This document shows positions 1 through 11,369 of a DNA stretch of 64,000 bases, in pieces. Source of the DNA: Atriophallophorus winterbourni (lineage: Eukaryota; Platyhelminthes; Trematoda; Plagiorchiida; Microphallidae); contig JACCGJ010013785.1 in the NCBI GenBank assembly GCA_013407085.1, positions 34,558 through 98,557 of the forward strand. Reading direction: 5' to 3'. The position numbers and the translations under genes were made by a program. Every line of letters starts with the position of its first letter. The stretch's first letter is position 1. The notes under the pieces were generated by a model. It searched no databases, had not been told where the DNA came from, and saw nothing but the letters and a program-made list of their open reading frames with translations.

Positions 1-880
1 ACTTGATTCATACAAACTAAATTCTTCCATTTATTTTGTTCAATATCTCGTTCCAAGTTTGTCACGGCCGGGGCGGTTTTGGGGATAAGCTCCCAATTTC
101 AAAAATGCTCCAATGGCCTGCGTCTCATATAGCCTCTGACAACCCAGTCCAGCTCCTGGCCTGCACGCGTGGTCCTGTGTGACCCGGCGGAACTGCTTCT
201 ACTGACAGGATAAAGGGCGAAGGCGGCTGACTGGCGCCTCAAAACCAGCATGCTTCGGGCAGGTGGAGCTCGTTAGTCAATGAAGGCGGTCCAGCTAGGG
301 GAAGGAAAACCCTTATCTCAAACCTCCACTGCCTTGTGGCTACATCCATTCATGGAAAAGGCTTCAGGAGTCAACCTCGAGGAAAATTCCGGAGCCGGAG
401 TCCCGTTAGGCAGTCCGAAGTTTATCCAACTTCGTCCTGCCAGCTCCTGTGACGGCATCGTTGTCCAAACGTATCAGCCTAGCTGTTCCTTTGGTTCCAG
501 TGGTGCCGTGGAGAGGGAGCACTTGCTGCATGGGCAACAGCTAGTTATCCATATTGATCTGCCCTGGCGTACATCAGAACGCACCAATGGAGGGACACTC
601 CATTCCGCTTCTACGGAAAATAACACGGGAAGCAGCAGATACCGGTTAAAAGCTATGGCTCGACTGGCGTAGAGCTAAGCGCCTGGGGCTGCTTTCGCGG
701 TGGGAGAGACTTCCGGGTCTCATTGGACGGCTACCGCCCGCCTCAAGCTGGGCAGCCCCCAGTCAATAAGGTGCCGTCTCGCCACGGTCTGCTATCCTCA
801 TTGGGTGCATGGGGATTAGGAATCAACCGACAAGCAGACTGTAATTTTCCGCACCAGCGAATCGAAATACCAAACAACAA

Positions 881-922
881 ATGTCAGTTCTGAAACTCGG
901 AACCTGGAACGTCCGGTCCATG
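881..922 (+). pseudogene. First 14 codons of RTE endonuclease ORF
   Basis: The ATG at 881 opens a reading frame of 14 residues (MSVLKLGTWNVRSM) typical of the beginning of apurinic-type endonucleases of RTE LINEs. The LTR element starts directly after it at 923. The last five bases, CCATG (918-922), are repeated at 3957-3961 on the other side of the insertion, marking the target-site duplication. Confidence 0.8.
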
Positions 923-1230
923 TGTGGTGTGGCTCCGCAAATCCTACCCACCACGAAGCACGCTGAGCTGGTTGGCTGAACTCTCCTCCAACAGGATGTC
1001 AAGTTTCGATTGCCGATAATGCCATATAGATTTATCGATTTCTTGTTATCGTTATCACTCGCATTCTGCCGATTTTCCGTTCGATAAATCAGTGAACAAT
1101 ATTCATCTATTGAATACGATTTTGTTACATAATCAACTCACCCGTTAAACACATTACATTCTGTTTGCCGTGCCGTGACTACTCAATTCGATTTCTGTTG
1201 GGTTTCGCATTTCAATTCAATTCCATTACA
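923..1230 (+). repeat. 5' LTR of RT-less element (left)
   Basis: The 308-bp direct repeat has TG...CA ends and matches 3649-3956 with few differences, for example GATAAATC here against GATAACTC there. It is followed at 1234 by the likely primer-binding site. Confidence 0.92.
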
Positions 1231-1249
1231 ATTTGGCGTCGCGAGCAGG

Positions 1250-3705
1250 ATGGATCAACCGACTCTTGAACCATTAAATCTTCATTCTAATCCTGGAGAA
1301 ATTGAAGAGTGGGTGGAACGATTCGAGCTGTGGAGCAGCATTCGGAAGGACGTCAAGCCGGAGAATAAGTCAACATTTTTCTTGACCTACGGGGGACGTG
1401 AATAATATTCGTTACTTAAGAACCTATCCTATCCAAAGGCTCCTGCATCACTGCCGTTCCAAGATTTAAAGACACTCTTACTGAAGCATGTCATGCCGGT
1501 GAATTTCAAAGCTACCGAACGGGCAAAATTCAACACACTGGTCCGAAATCCCAATACAAGCTGCCGTGAATTCATCCTTATTCTACAGAAACAGGCTGCT
1601 AAATGTGAATTCGGTGATCTATTAGAAGACAATTTGAGGGATCGTCTCATTGCTGGTATTAACAATGTTGACCTACAAAGAAAAATGCTGATGAAACCTG
1701 ACCCGACCTACGCCGAAGCCCGTGAAATCTGCGAGCAGCGAGATGATGTGACTGCTGCGACAACCGAACAGGGTGCCGTGTTCTTTCAGAAAAGTTCACT
1801 CAGATCCAATCAGCCAAGACACCGGCACCATGCCAACAAGACAAGTGAAAACCAAGCCCGAGACAAGACCGTAAAGCCGATAAATAAGTGCATGTCGTGT
1901 GGTGATCTCCACTTGCGGTCAACTTGTCGATTCCGCAATGCAGTGTGCCATGGATGCGGTAAGAGCGGACATATAAAGAAGGTTTGTCGGAGTAAACAAT
2001 GCAACCTGACCCAACAGAATCCAGTGGTCAATCAGGAGGATGACGGTTCACCTTATGTTCTGCAACTGAAGAGTCCAGCACAACAATTCATCTACAAATC
2101 CTTGCACTTCGATTCAAGTGAAACTGCTGAATTCATCGTCGATACCGGTAGCAGTCAATCAGTCATTCCCGCCGAAATCTTGAACCGGGTGGCCCCAGAG
2201 GCGCATGTGCGACCGACCAACGTTAAACTTCGTGGCGTTACCGGACACAATTTGCCACTGACAGGTGAAACCACCTTATTTGTAAAACAAGACAAGGAGA
2301 TTTCAATTGCAGTCCGATTCTTGGTTTCTAAAAGCAGTCCAGCAATCCTCGGTCTGAAAGCCCTGCGAGCCCTCAAGCATCCTGTATCACTGAATGTTGT
2401 GCCCGTTGAGAATTCAGGAGAAAAAATTCAGGCCGACTTCCTGTCCAGGCACGCAAAACTTTCTCCAGCGGAAGCATGCTGTCTCATCTCCCAATCATGT
2501 GCCATTTCCCGTGAGCAACTACGAACGTTCACGAAGAAGTACTATTCAACAGTCATGTCAGCCATACGGAACGGTTGGCTTCCAGATGTACGGAAGAAAT
2601 ACCTACGCCTTTACCAGATCCGTGATGAGCTACTGGTACAACCGGACGGTGTGATTTGTCGAGGAGATCGATTGCTCATCCCGCCACCGTTGAGGAAGCC
2701 TGTCTTGGACGATCTACATAAGGGCCATATGGGCATTGAAAAAATGAAATCGTTGGGACGGCAAGAGGTCTTGTGGCCAGAAATTGATGCCGACATCAGG
2801 AGTACAGCTATGAACTGCGAGGCTTGCCTGCACAAAATCAATTCACGCCCAAGGGACTGGACACCATGGTCCGACAGTTACCTTCCCTGGCAACGAATCC
2901 ATGCAGATTATTGTGGACCGTTTTTGGGAAAGTACTTCGCACTTGTGATCACCGACTCGTATTCCAAGTGGCCAGAAGTCTTTCTGACAACCACAGCAAC
3001 GACGGCGTTCACAATGCAAGCTCTAAGGAAGTGTTTCAGCCGTGAAGGATCCCACAAGTACTTATCACTGACAATGGTGCCCAATTCTGTTCCAATGAAA
3101 TGAAGGAATGGCTGGATAGCATCGGGTGCCGACACTTACGAACTGCTCCGCGGCATCCATGTTCCAATGGCGCTGCAGAGAATCTTGTGAAAACGATCAA
3201 GAGTGCTATTCACTCAGCCAATCCTGAGAGCTTCCAAGCCTTGGACGTATTCATTGATAACTTTCTACTGCAATACCGTAATGCCGTCCATTGCACGACC
3301 AGAGAGAGCCCAGCCAAGTTGTTCAAATCCAGGACACTCCGAACTTCCCTACACCGAATGGATTCGAGTGATGTGACTTATTTCAGAGGAAACGACTTGA
3401 GACCCGCTCATGGCATCGTCACGCGACAGATCGGAAATTCAATGATTGAGATCACTGACCTAAAGGATGCAAGTGTGCACCAACGTCACAAAAGTCAAGT
3501 ACAATTCAAAAGGTCAGTAGAGGAAAACATCAATCAGGAATCAACGCATCAACCAGAACCAAGTGTGAAACCTCAGGAGTCAACTGCTCTTAGAAGGTCT
3601 GCGAGGTTGGCGAATCGGAACAACGCAAAAATTTCGAGGGGGGAAAGTTGTGGTGTGGTTCCGCAAATCTCACCCACCACGATGCAAGCTGAGCTGGTTG
3701 GCTGA
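1250..3705 (+). pseudogene. gag-pro-int of RT-less element, broken left copy
   Basis: The start at 1250 (MDQPTLEP) lies 20 bases after the LTR. The frame codes Gag with two CCHC zinc knuckles, a retropepsin site DTGSSQ, then directly the RNase H tail (QADFLSR), the integrase zinc-binding region and the DDE core. The left copy is broken twice relative to the right copy: an in-frame stop after GGRE near 1402, and a one-base loss near 3046 that shifts the frame just before the second catalytic Asp. The rest of the integrase continues from 3100. The right-arm copy (19151-21607) lacks both lesions, so they arose after the arms were duplicated. Confidence 0.88.
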
Positions 3706-3956
3706 ACTCTCCTCCAACAGGATGTCAAGTTTCGATTGCCGATAATGCCATATAGATTTATCGATTTCTTGTTATCGTTATCACTCGCATTCTGCCGATT
3801 TTCCGTTCGATAACTCAGTGAACAATATTCATCTATTGAATACGATTTTGTTACATAATCAACTCACCCGTTAAACACATTACATTCTGTTTGCCGTGCC
3901 GTGACTACTCAATTCGATTTCTGTTGGGTTTCGCATTTCAATTCAATTCCATTACA
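3649..3956 (+). repeat. 3' LTR of RT-less element (left)
   Basis: This is the 308-bp partner of 923-1230, preceded by a purine-rich tract and followed by the CCATG target duplication at 3957-3961. The integrase frame ends inside it at 3705. Confidence 0.92.
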
Positions 3957-3961
3957 CCATG

Positions 3962-6665
3962 CTTCCAGGATATCAGAGTCGTTAGAAAGTCCGCCGTGAT
4001 TAACAACGAGCTAAAGAGGCTGAATGTCGACGTGGCTGCCCTACAAGAGACGCGCTTGCCAGACACTGGTAAGCTAACAGAAAGTGATTACACATTCTTT
4101 TGGAAAGGAAGAGGTTCCGATGAGCCTCGACTGCATGGAGTTGGGTTTGCCGTGCGAAACGACATATTGAAAGCAACAGAACCGAGCAGCAGCGGGAGCG
4201 AACGGATTTGGACTCTAAATCTGAGGTGCATTACTGGTACCATTACGTTGGTCAACGTTTATGCACCGACGCTCTCTGCGACGCCTGCTGAAAAAGACGC
4301 TTTTTATCATAACCTCACAGCCGTCCTGAAAAACGTGCCACAGAAAAACTGTGTAGTGGTATTGGGTGATTTCAATGCCAGAGTTGGTGCAGATTACGAG
4401 TCTTGGCAAAACTGTCTCGGAAGGTTCGGTGTAGGTAAAACCAATTAAAATGGGCAACGCCTTTTAGAATTGTGCACACAGTTCAATCTTTGTGTCAGTA
4501 ACACTTTCTTTCAAACAAAACCACAGCTTAAAGTCTCTTGGAAGCATCCTCGCTCTAAGCATTGGCATCAGCTTGATTCTATTCTTGTTAAGCGTACTAA
4601 TATAGGAAGCGTGCTCCTCACCAGATCATATCAAAGCGCAGACTGCGACACTGATCGTTCACTGGTCTGTGCAAAACTGAAGCTCCCCCACACGAGATTT
4701 TACCGCACCAAATTGTCTGCTAAGCCTAGGATAGACGTCACTCGCATGTGCGAACCTAATCTAACTGCGAGATTCGCAAAAGCCTTCACGGACGAGTTCA
4801 ACAAAACAACCCCACTTGAATCTGCTTCAGAAAACTGGGAATTGATAAAAAGCTGCATATGCCGAGTCGCACTTTCCACTTTCGGTCCGAAGAAAGCTCG
4901 AACGAGCGACTGGTTCGAAGCAAACGCTTCTGAGATGACTGCTGTGCTGGATGAGAAGCGCTCAGCATTCTTGAGGTTCAAAGGTATGCCAACAGATGAA
5001 AACTTACGTCTTCTAAGAGCAGCTAGAAATAAGGTCCAACAGACTGCAAGGCGTTGTGCAAACGACTATTGGACTGAAGTTAGCCTCAATATCCAAAAAG
5101 CTGCGGATACTGGCAATTTTCACGGTATGTATGATGGGATCAAGAGAGCCATTGGCCCAAACAAACTTAAAACGGCTCCCATTAAGTCTTTATCTGGTAA
5201 GCCGATTGTCGACAAAACTCAACAGATGGAAAGATGGGTAGAGCACTTCTCCTCCCTCTACTCTAGGGACAGTACGGTTCTACCGCATGCACTTGAAAAT
5301 GTCGAACGGTTGCCGACCATTGAATATCTAGATACCCCTCCTACACTTGATGAGCTCAATAAAGCAATCGACCGCTTAGCGAATGGGAAGGCCCCTGGTG
5401 ACGACGGAATTCCACCTGAGCTCATCAAATGCGGTAGAGCAGCATTATTACAGCCTCTTCACCATTTGCTTCTTCAGTGCTGGCAGGAGGGGGGTGTCCC
5501 ACAAGAGATGCGAGACACAAAGATCATCACGCTATTTAAGAATAAGGGTGATAGAGGCGACTGCAACAATTACAGAGGAATCTCCCTTCTAAATGTTGTA
5601 GGCAAATTGTTTGCTAAAGTCTTACAGATCCGGCTGCAAGTTTTAGCTGATAGAATTTACTCCGAATCTCAATGTGGCTTCCGCAAGGGAAGATCAACCG
5701 TTGACATGATCTTCTCCCTGAGACAACTTCAAGAAAAGTGTCGGGAACAGCGTATGCCATTATACGCTGTTTTTATTGATTTAACTAAGGCATTCGACTA
5801 CGTCAGCAGGGAGGGTCTCTTCAAAATGCTCGATCTGATAGGCTGCCCCCCAAGGCTGCTGAGACTCGTTATTTCGTTTCCACTCAGGCATGAAAGGCTC
5901 AGTCCATTTTAACGGTTGCAGTTCAGAAGCATTTGAAATTCGCCGAGGCGTCAAACAAGGGTGTGTTCTTGCTCCCACGCTGTTCGGCATTTTCTTTGCT
6001 CTGCTTCTGAAGCACGCTTTTAAGATGAGAACAGAAGGCATTTACATACGCACGCGAAGTGATGGCAAGCTTTTCAACCTGAACCGGTTGAGAGCACAAA
6101 CCAAAGTACGAGATGTGATAATCCGTGACCTGTTGTTTGCCGACGATGCAGCCTTTATTGCTCACTCCCAAGAGAACCTACAGTCGCTAATGGACTGTTT
6201 TTCGTCGGCATGCAAAGACTTTGGTCTAACAATCAGCATGAGCAAGACCAAAGTCCTTGGTCAAGGGACTGTATCGCCGCCAATCATCACTGTTGGAAAC
6301 TGTCAGCTCGAACCAGTACATCATTTCACATATCTTGGTTCAACCATTGCGGACAACCTCTCGCTAGACACGGAGATTGATAAGCGGATTGGCAGAGCAG
6401 CTGTCATTTTGTCCCGATTGAACTCTCGTGTTTGGGGTAACCGCAAGCTGACTGTAAAGACAAAGATGATGGTATACAGCGCGTGCGTACTAAATGCTTT
6501 ACTATACGGCAGTGAAACCTGGGCCACCCACGCAAGACACGAACGGAAGCTGAATGCTTTCCATCTACGAAGCATCCGTCGTATCTTGAACATATCGTGG
6601 ATGGACAGAGTGACTAACGCTGAAGTGCTTTCAAAAGCTGGTCTACAGAGCATGTTCACCCTATT
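3962..6665 (+). pseudogene. RTE endonuclease-reverse transcriptase, degraded
   Basis: The endonuclease shows LQETRLPD and VLGDFNARVG. The reverse transcriptase shows GKAPGDDGIPPEL, NYRGISLLN, CGFRKGRSTVD, VFIDLTKAFD, RRGVKQGCVLAP and LLFADDAAF (the catalytic FADD). Three faults are visible. A TAA at 4446-4448 lies between GVGKTN and NGQRLLELC. The motif expected to read TDH near the end of the endonuclease reads TDR (CGT at 4656-4658). An extra T near 5879 shifts the frame (absent from the right arm). The first two faults are shared with the right arm and so predate the duplication. The frame is cut at 6665. Confidence 0.88.
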
Positions 6666-8325
6666 TCGATAAGGCGCCGTCAACTCTGACTTGGGCACTC
6701 CTGTCGCGTAAATAGTTTTCTAGCCAAGCAAAAAGTTTTCCTGTTATCCCGGGCAATTTAAGTTTCTGTATTAAAATACTATGATTGACGCGGTCGAAAG
6801 CCTTTGACATGTCTAAAAAGCATGCGTGGAGGGAGTAACCATTGTCCACACATTCAGTCCAGTCGTTTAAGGTGAGCAAGAGATTAGATAGTCATGAGTG
6901 ATATTTCCTGAAACCGTGCTGTTCAGTCGCAAGCAGTCTATTGGTTTCGAGATGATTGGTGATCTTTTCCGCTACTAAGCTCTCTAACACTTTAGAAATT
7001 ACTGGCAACAACGTAACTCGTCTATAGTTCGCAGCGTCTGATCGATTCCCGCCCTTGTAGATTAGTGTGATGATACCAGATTTCCATTTAGCGGGAAGGA
7101 TACTATTTTCGAGCGAAATTTGGAATAACGTGCTGAGTGGACCACACAGTGATGATGCACTTTGTTTGAGGATAAAAGGAGTGATTCCATCTGCTCCTGG
7201 TGACTTTGCGGTATTCAAACGAAGAAGTCTGAGCATGACACATTCATTGTTTATGGAGATTTCCTTTAGTATTTAATCGGAAAAGCCGATCGAATGCGGC
7301 GTAATATGCACTGATTCCTTGAGACTGAAAACTTTGCAGTAGTAACCTGCAAGAACCTCGGCAGCCTCGGGCGCAGTCGTAGTTAAACCATGAGGTGTGC
7401 GTAGTGCTGAGATTCCTGGCTTACTTTTTGATGTGGTGTTAACAATTTGGTACAGGACTTTGGGGTTCCGCTCCATTATGGTCAATAGTCTTGCCTGGTG
7501 AGACTGCTTGTCCTCGGTGATAAGAGAGGTGACCTTGTTCCTCAACAGACGATATGATTCCCAATTATATGGCATCGGATTCTGGACATAGTTTCTCCAT
7601 GCATCGTTGCGTATCTTAATACACTTCCGTTTACGGCTTCTCAATGTGAAGGTAAATCGTTTTTTCGTTGTCTTTGGCACAAATCTGGAATGTAGTTTTA
7701 TTTCATCACACAGCTTTTCTATGAAGTTTACCCAAGAACGATGCACGTCCGCGGTGTCTGATTTCCAGTCAGAAATCGTTCGAAGAGCATTGTGAAGACT
7801 TCCAATATCCAGTTGTAGTTTTGTTTTGTTGATGTCATTCATTCTTTCGGCTTGACAAACATAATCGAATAACAGAACCAGGTGGTCGCTAGAACCCAAT
7901 GGAGTTTCGTATCCGAGATTTTCGACGGCGTGTTCCTCACTCGTTAGTATTAGATCCAGGACGGATGGCATGTTACCATCTCTATATCTAGTGTTATCAA
8001 ATACGTGGTTATAAAAAGGAATATCGAAGATCAGTTCTTGAAACACATCGTCTAGCGAATTCGTCGAAAAAGCGTTTTTCTTCATCAAGTTTGGAAGGTT
8101 GAAATCTCCCATAACTAGGAGTGGCGTTTGAAATCTGGCAGCCAGAAGTCGAATTTTCTGGAGTAGTTCAAAATTGTACGCGTCACTTGTGCCTGGAGCC
8201 CGATAAATCACGCCAACAATGCAGTCCTCTCCAGTTGTCAGCTTAATTGAGCACCCCAGAGTATCCTGTACACGTAGGTCAAAATCGTCAATTTCTCTGC
8301 ATGATAACTGCTGGTTGTTGGTAGT
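6661..8325 (-). pseudogene. CR1-type LINE, endonuclease-RT fragment
   Basis: Read on the minus strand this is one nearly continuous frame. The endonuclease C-terminal half (VMGDFNLPNL, VLDLILTSEEH, PLGSSDHLVL with the SDH motif) spans 8325-7273. The reverse transcriptase start follows (SPGADGITPFILK, GIITLIYKGG, NYRRVTLLP, EQHGFRK, CFLDMSKAFDRVNH) down to 6661. Two in-frame stops interrupt it, at about 7274 and 6892. It is truncated at both ends: the 5' side joins a decayed RTE fragment near 8312, and the 3' side joins the inverted-duplication arm at 6665, losing the catalytic FADD block. Confidence 0.85.
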
Positions 8326-8930
8326 TTAAAGTTTTTTGGACCGATTGCTCTTCAGATCTCATCTTGTTATACCATCAAAAATACCAGTATCCGCGGCTGT
8401 TTGGACACCAAGGATTATTTTAGTCGAATAATCGATTGCACACCGATTAATTGTCTGCTGGAGCTTATTTCTAGTCGCTCTGAGACGTCGTAAGTTGTAA
8501 TCTGTTGGTGTTATTTTTACCTTCATGAAGGGTGATCCTTTCTTATCCAATACCTACTCAACTTGAGAATATTTGCTTCGTACCAGTTGCGAGTTTGAAC
8601 TATCTTTAGACTATGCGGGAAAAGCGACACGACTTAAGCAGTTTCCAACCGATTCCCAGTTTACAGAAGCTGAATCTGGTGTTGAGCTCGGTTTTGGAAG
8701 GTTGTTCTAATCGGACAGTAGGAATAGGTTCACACATAAGATTGACTTCAATGATTGACTTACCAATCGATTTGGATCAGTGAAATCTAGTCTGATTAAG
8801 CACCCATGCGTGTCAATGGTCAGTGTCGCAGTTTGCGTTTTGGAATGATCTGGTGAGAAGTATGCTTTCCATATTAACATGCCTAGTGAGTATATGATCA
8901 AGGTGATGTTTCCCGAACGAAAATCCCTTC
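8312..8930 (-). mobile_element. Old decayed RTE LINE fragment
   Basis: The minus strand aligns to the middle of the RTE LINE of the arms. The match runs from the region around CDTDH, the end of the endonuclease, through residues such as LRRLRATRNKLQQT to the block near IGPNKLK. Many substitutions and frameshifts show it is much older than the arms. It keeps His in the TDH motif where both young arm copies have Arg. The right limit is approximate. Confidence 0.75.
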
Positions 8931-9805
8931 GGTTGTGGTATAAAAATAAAAGTGGATTAACCATGCGCTCCGCAAACTGATCGATAAAGTCAGTAGACAA
9001 GCTGTGAACCGAAACATGAAAGTTCAATGAAAGAAATGAAGACTTAAACAAAATTTGGGTAATATCCATCGAGAGCGAAATATGGTTACTCCAAATGGAA
9101 TGCAAACAAATGAAAAGAAGAGGAGAAACAGTACTGTTTGGCGCGGTGCTGTTACTTCCCCGTGCAATAAACAGGATTACGTTAAACTTTGTCCATTCTC
9201 AAGGAATGATTTATTAATCTAGGATTCAACAATGCAATCTGGCCTATATGCTGGGAGATATTCATTCCAAACTCGTGTAACTCGTATGTATGTAGATCTC
9301 TCAAACAATGCAGTTTTAGACGGTACGCAATGGCTGCTTGATTGATTGATTAGATTTTGCAAGTTCAAAAATGGATGAAAAGGAAAGACAGCTTCTACAC
9401 AGCAGTGTTCAATACATCACAAAATCGAGACGACAAACCAAAGGATTTAATGATTAGTTTCCAATTTCTTATCAATCATTAGAACGGTTAAATTGCTTCT
9501 TGAAGTTCATAGCGTTCCAGCCTTAAATATGTATGCTGTGAATGAACCATTGCTTACAACTAATTCAAATGTAGATAATTTGGCAAATAAACACATAACG
9601 TTGATAATCACCTTAACGGCTGAAAACAATCTGAAGCGTTTCAGAGAAATACGTCAAATGGTGTGGACGTACAAATTTGTGCTCTCATACTTTTGGATCT
9701 TATTGCTCGCTTTATTAACGGATCTAGACGGTTCTTATATCATTGAACTCGTCTTAACTTCCTCATTCGGAATATACTATTTTCAAGTCGGAGTAACGCG
9801 AATTC
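8931..9805. other. Unassigned stretch
   Basis: I recognise no transposon or gene family here. Part of an open frame (9493-9876 on the plus strand, 127 codons) lies in it. That frame has two hydrophobic stretches (about residues 60-73 and 80-95) and no recognised motif. It might be an unrecognised exon or chance. No splice signals convincingly bound it. Confidence 0.3.
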
Positions 9806-10366
9806 TTGAAAATCAAAACTTCCAGTTTCTACCCAACATTGCATACACGTGCAACATTGCTTCCAATCCAGAATAACGCAACAACTCGGATACCATCAGG
9901 AAGATCTTGCTATTTGGTATTTACTGTCAGTTATTTCAACACTGTCGGATCAAATCTCACAGAACAGCCTTTGCGTGAATGTGTACGCCATTTTACTGTC
10001 CGTTGGATTGCACTGCATTGCATCCACTCGTTCTTGCACTCCACTGAGAGACACCGATCGATAATCGAGCGCTTCGCCCAGTGTATCGAACCGATCTCGC
10101 GAAATTGTAACAATGACAACGTGACCTTAAACGGACCTGACGTGACCTTAAACGGACCTGACGTGACCTTAAACGGACCTGACGACGAGGCTTGTAAAAA
10201 GTGCAAACTTTGTCAAAAGTTAGTAAGTCCCAGATCGCGTCAAGTCAAATGTTACTTGTGTTCAATTGCTATTCATGCGAACTGTGAAAAGTATTTATCA
10301 CCCGAATCTGTGACTCTAATTAATAATGAAAAATTACCAGGCATTTGCTATATATGTAATCCATTC
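9806..10366 (+). pseudogene. CR1-type LINE ORF1 start with cysteine-rich finger
   Basis: The frame contains a PHD/RING-like cysteine-histidine cluster (CKKCKLCQKL..., CYLCSIAIHANC, CYICN; about 10190-10360) of the kind found in ORF1 of CR1-type LINEs, preceded by a triplicated seven-residue repeat. A true start could not be fixed because the frame runs open upstream without a clear Met context. The ORF1 is cut at 10366 by a gypsy fragment and probably resumes after 11369. It would bind nucleic acid or assemble the LINE RNP if intact; this copy is broken. Confidence 0.65.
10121..10183 (+). repeat. Three 21-bp in-frame tandem repeats (VTLNGPD x3)
   Basis: Three perfect copies of a 21-bp unit lie head to tail inside the LINE ORF1, adding VTLNGPD three times without changing the frame. 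Confidence 0.97.
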
Positions 10367-11369
10367 AGCATTCGTTACAACTGTCTCAAACTGATGAAAA
10401 AGGAAACAGACGACTACACTACGCATGCTGCCATCATCAATCGAGAGTGTGAAAGATTCAACTCGGTTCGATGACACCAAATCAATTCAAATGCTTAATG
10501 TTCGTCTGCAGTCTTCAATCGCCAGCAGACGCAGACGTTAGAACAAGAATTCTGAGCAGACTGGAGAACGAGCCGGAAATGACCCTTCAAGACATTGCAG
10601 CCGAATGTCACAGAATGGTGAACCTCAAGCATGATACCAAGTTGATTGAAAGCGCCGGACAGAAAATAGATCCTCAAGTGTACAAGAACACAGCAGCACA
10701 CAGTAGTTGACAAAGTCCTCCCAAAAAGTCATTGCAACCCAAAAGTGCCTGTTGGAATTGCGGTCGATGGCACTATTCGAAAGATTGTCCGTTCAGAACC
10801 TATAAGTGCCGCAGGTGCAAGCGCATTGGTCACAAAGAGTCACATTGCAGAAAAAACTATTGGACCGGTGCAAACAGTCTTCATAATCCAAAATCGAATG
10901 GAAACCGGGGCAGAATCAATGCTGTCATTGCAACCTTTGAAGCAGATTTGGCAAGCAGACGTAAATATGTCGCAGTGAGAATTCAAGGCAAGACCGTTTC
11001 GTTGCAAATCGACACCGCCTCAGACGTCACATTGATTTCCCGCTCAACGTGGAAGCAGATTGGCTGCCCAACAGTCTATCCCACGGAAATGAATGTGCGA
11101 AATGCCTCTGGTGAACCACTGCGGATTGACGGACAATTTACTTGTAAGATTGATTTCAATGGTGAGCAAGCAACTGGTTTAGTTTACTTGACGCCTCATG
11201 ATAAACTTGATTTGCTTGGAATGGACTGGATCGAACGTCTGAATTTACTTAGCGTGCCTCTGAAAGATCTGTGTTCAACAACAACCGCAACAGTGTGCCA
11301 GACAAATTCTTCTTCAAGAACTCCAAATCAGTGCGAGTTTTGGCGTGCATAGATTGAACGACCTTGACA
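10367..11369 (+). mobile_element. Rearranged gypsy fragment (gag-pro plus inverted LTR end)
   Basis: From 10367 the sequence matches Gag of the gypsy element at 51-56 kb (SIRYNCLKLMKKETDDY onward). It continues through a CCHC knuckle pair (CWNCGRWHYSKDC, CRRCKRIGHKESHC) and a protease (IDTASDVTLIS) to TPNQ. At the ten bases CCAAATCAGT (11323-11332) it switches to the terminal part of the same family's LTR, but on the opposite strand relative to Gag, and ends exactly at the LTR terminus GACA (11369). A frame break lies near 10470 and a stop at 10708. It splits a CR1-type ORF1. Confidence 0.85.

Larger units (their letters stand above)
923..3956 (+). mobile_element. RT-less LTR retrotransposon (gag-pro-int), left copy
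   Basis: A 3.03-kb LTR retrotransposon of Ty3/gypsy affinity. It has 308-bp LTRs beginning TGTGG and ending TTACA, a putative primer-binding site just after the 5' LTR (TGGCGTCGCGAG from 1234), a polypurine tract (GAGGGGGGAAAG, about 3636-3647), and flanking CCATG duplications (918-922 and 3957-3961). The internal region codes Gag, protease and integrase, but the reverse transcriptase and most of RNase H are absent. An intact family member would need these enzymes, so mobilisation must have relied on enzymes supplied by another element. The two LTRs differ at only a handful of sites. Confidence 0.9.
1..6665. repeat. Left arm of 6.66-kb inverted duplication
   Basis: This stretch is the reverse complement of 16194-22857, with only scattered substitutions and a net length difference of one base. 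Both arms contain the same LINE split at the same base by the same LTR element with the same target duplication, so they are copies of one composite locus rather than independent insertions. The right edge at 6665 is sharp: the right arm's LINE continues towards 15730, whereas here the sequence switches to an unrelated minus-strand LINE. The first ten bases match the edge of repeat A seen at 22848, so the arm may continue left of the window. Confidence 0.95.
1..6665 (+). mobile_element. RTE-type LINE, 3'-truncated and split by an LTR element
   Basis: A non-LTR retrotransposon with one ORF coding an apurinic-type endonuclease followed by reverse transcriptase, of the kind often annotated in animals as craniofacial development protein 2-like. 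Bases 1-880 look like its 5' UTR. The ORF starts at 881 with residues ending GTWNVRSM, the usual N-terminus of these endonucleases. It is interrupted at 923-3961 and resumes at 3962. The 3' end is lost: the C-terminal zinc finger and 3' UTR kept in the right arm (15730-16193) are missing. Clade assignment is from recalled motif style, not a tree. Confidence 0.85.

Noticed and set aside
280..672. 130-codon plus-strand open frame (and its mirror at 22186-22578)
   Set aside because: It lies in the RTE 5' UTR, matches no known LINE ORF, and is kept in the mirror arm simply because the arms are near-identical. The decayed older copy at 15 kb does not preserve it as a frame.
4470..5912. Host gene resembling craniofacial development protein 2
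   Set aside because: Such annotations stem from the endonuclease-RT of RTE LINEs; reverse transcriptase blocks follow in frame.
9931..10206. Minus-strand frames opposite the VTLNGPD repeats
   Set aside because: Shadow of the 21-bp repeats on the other strand; no independent support.
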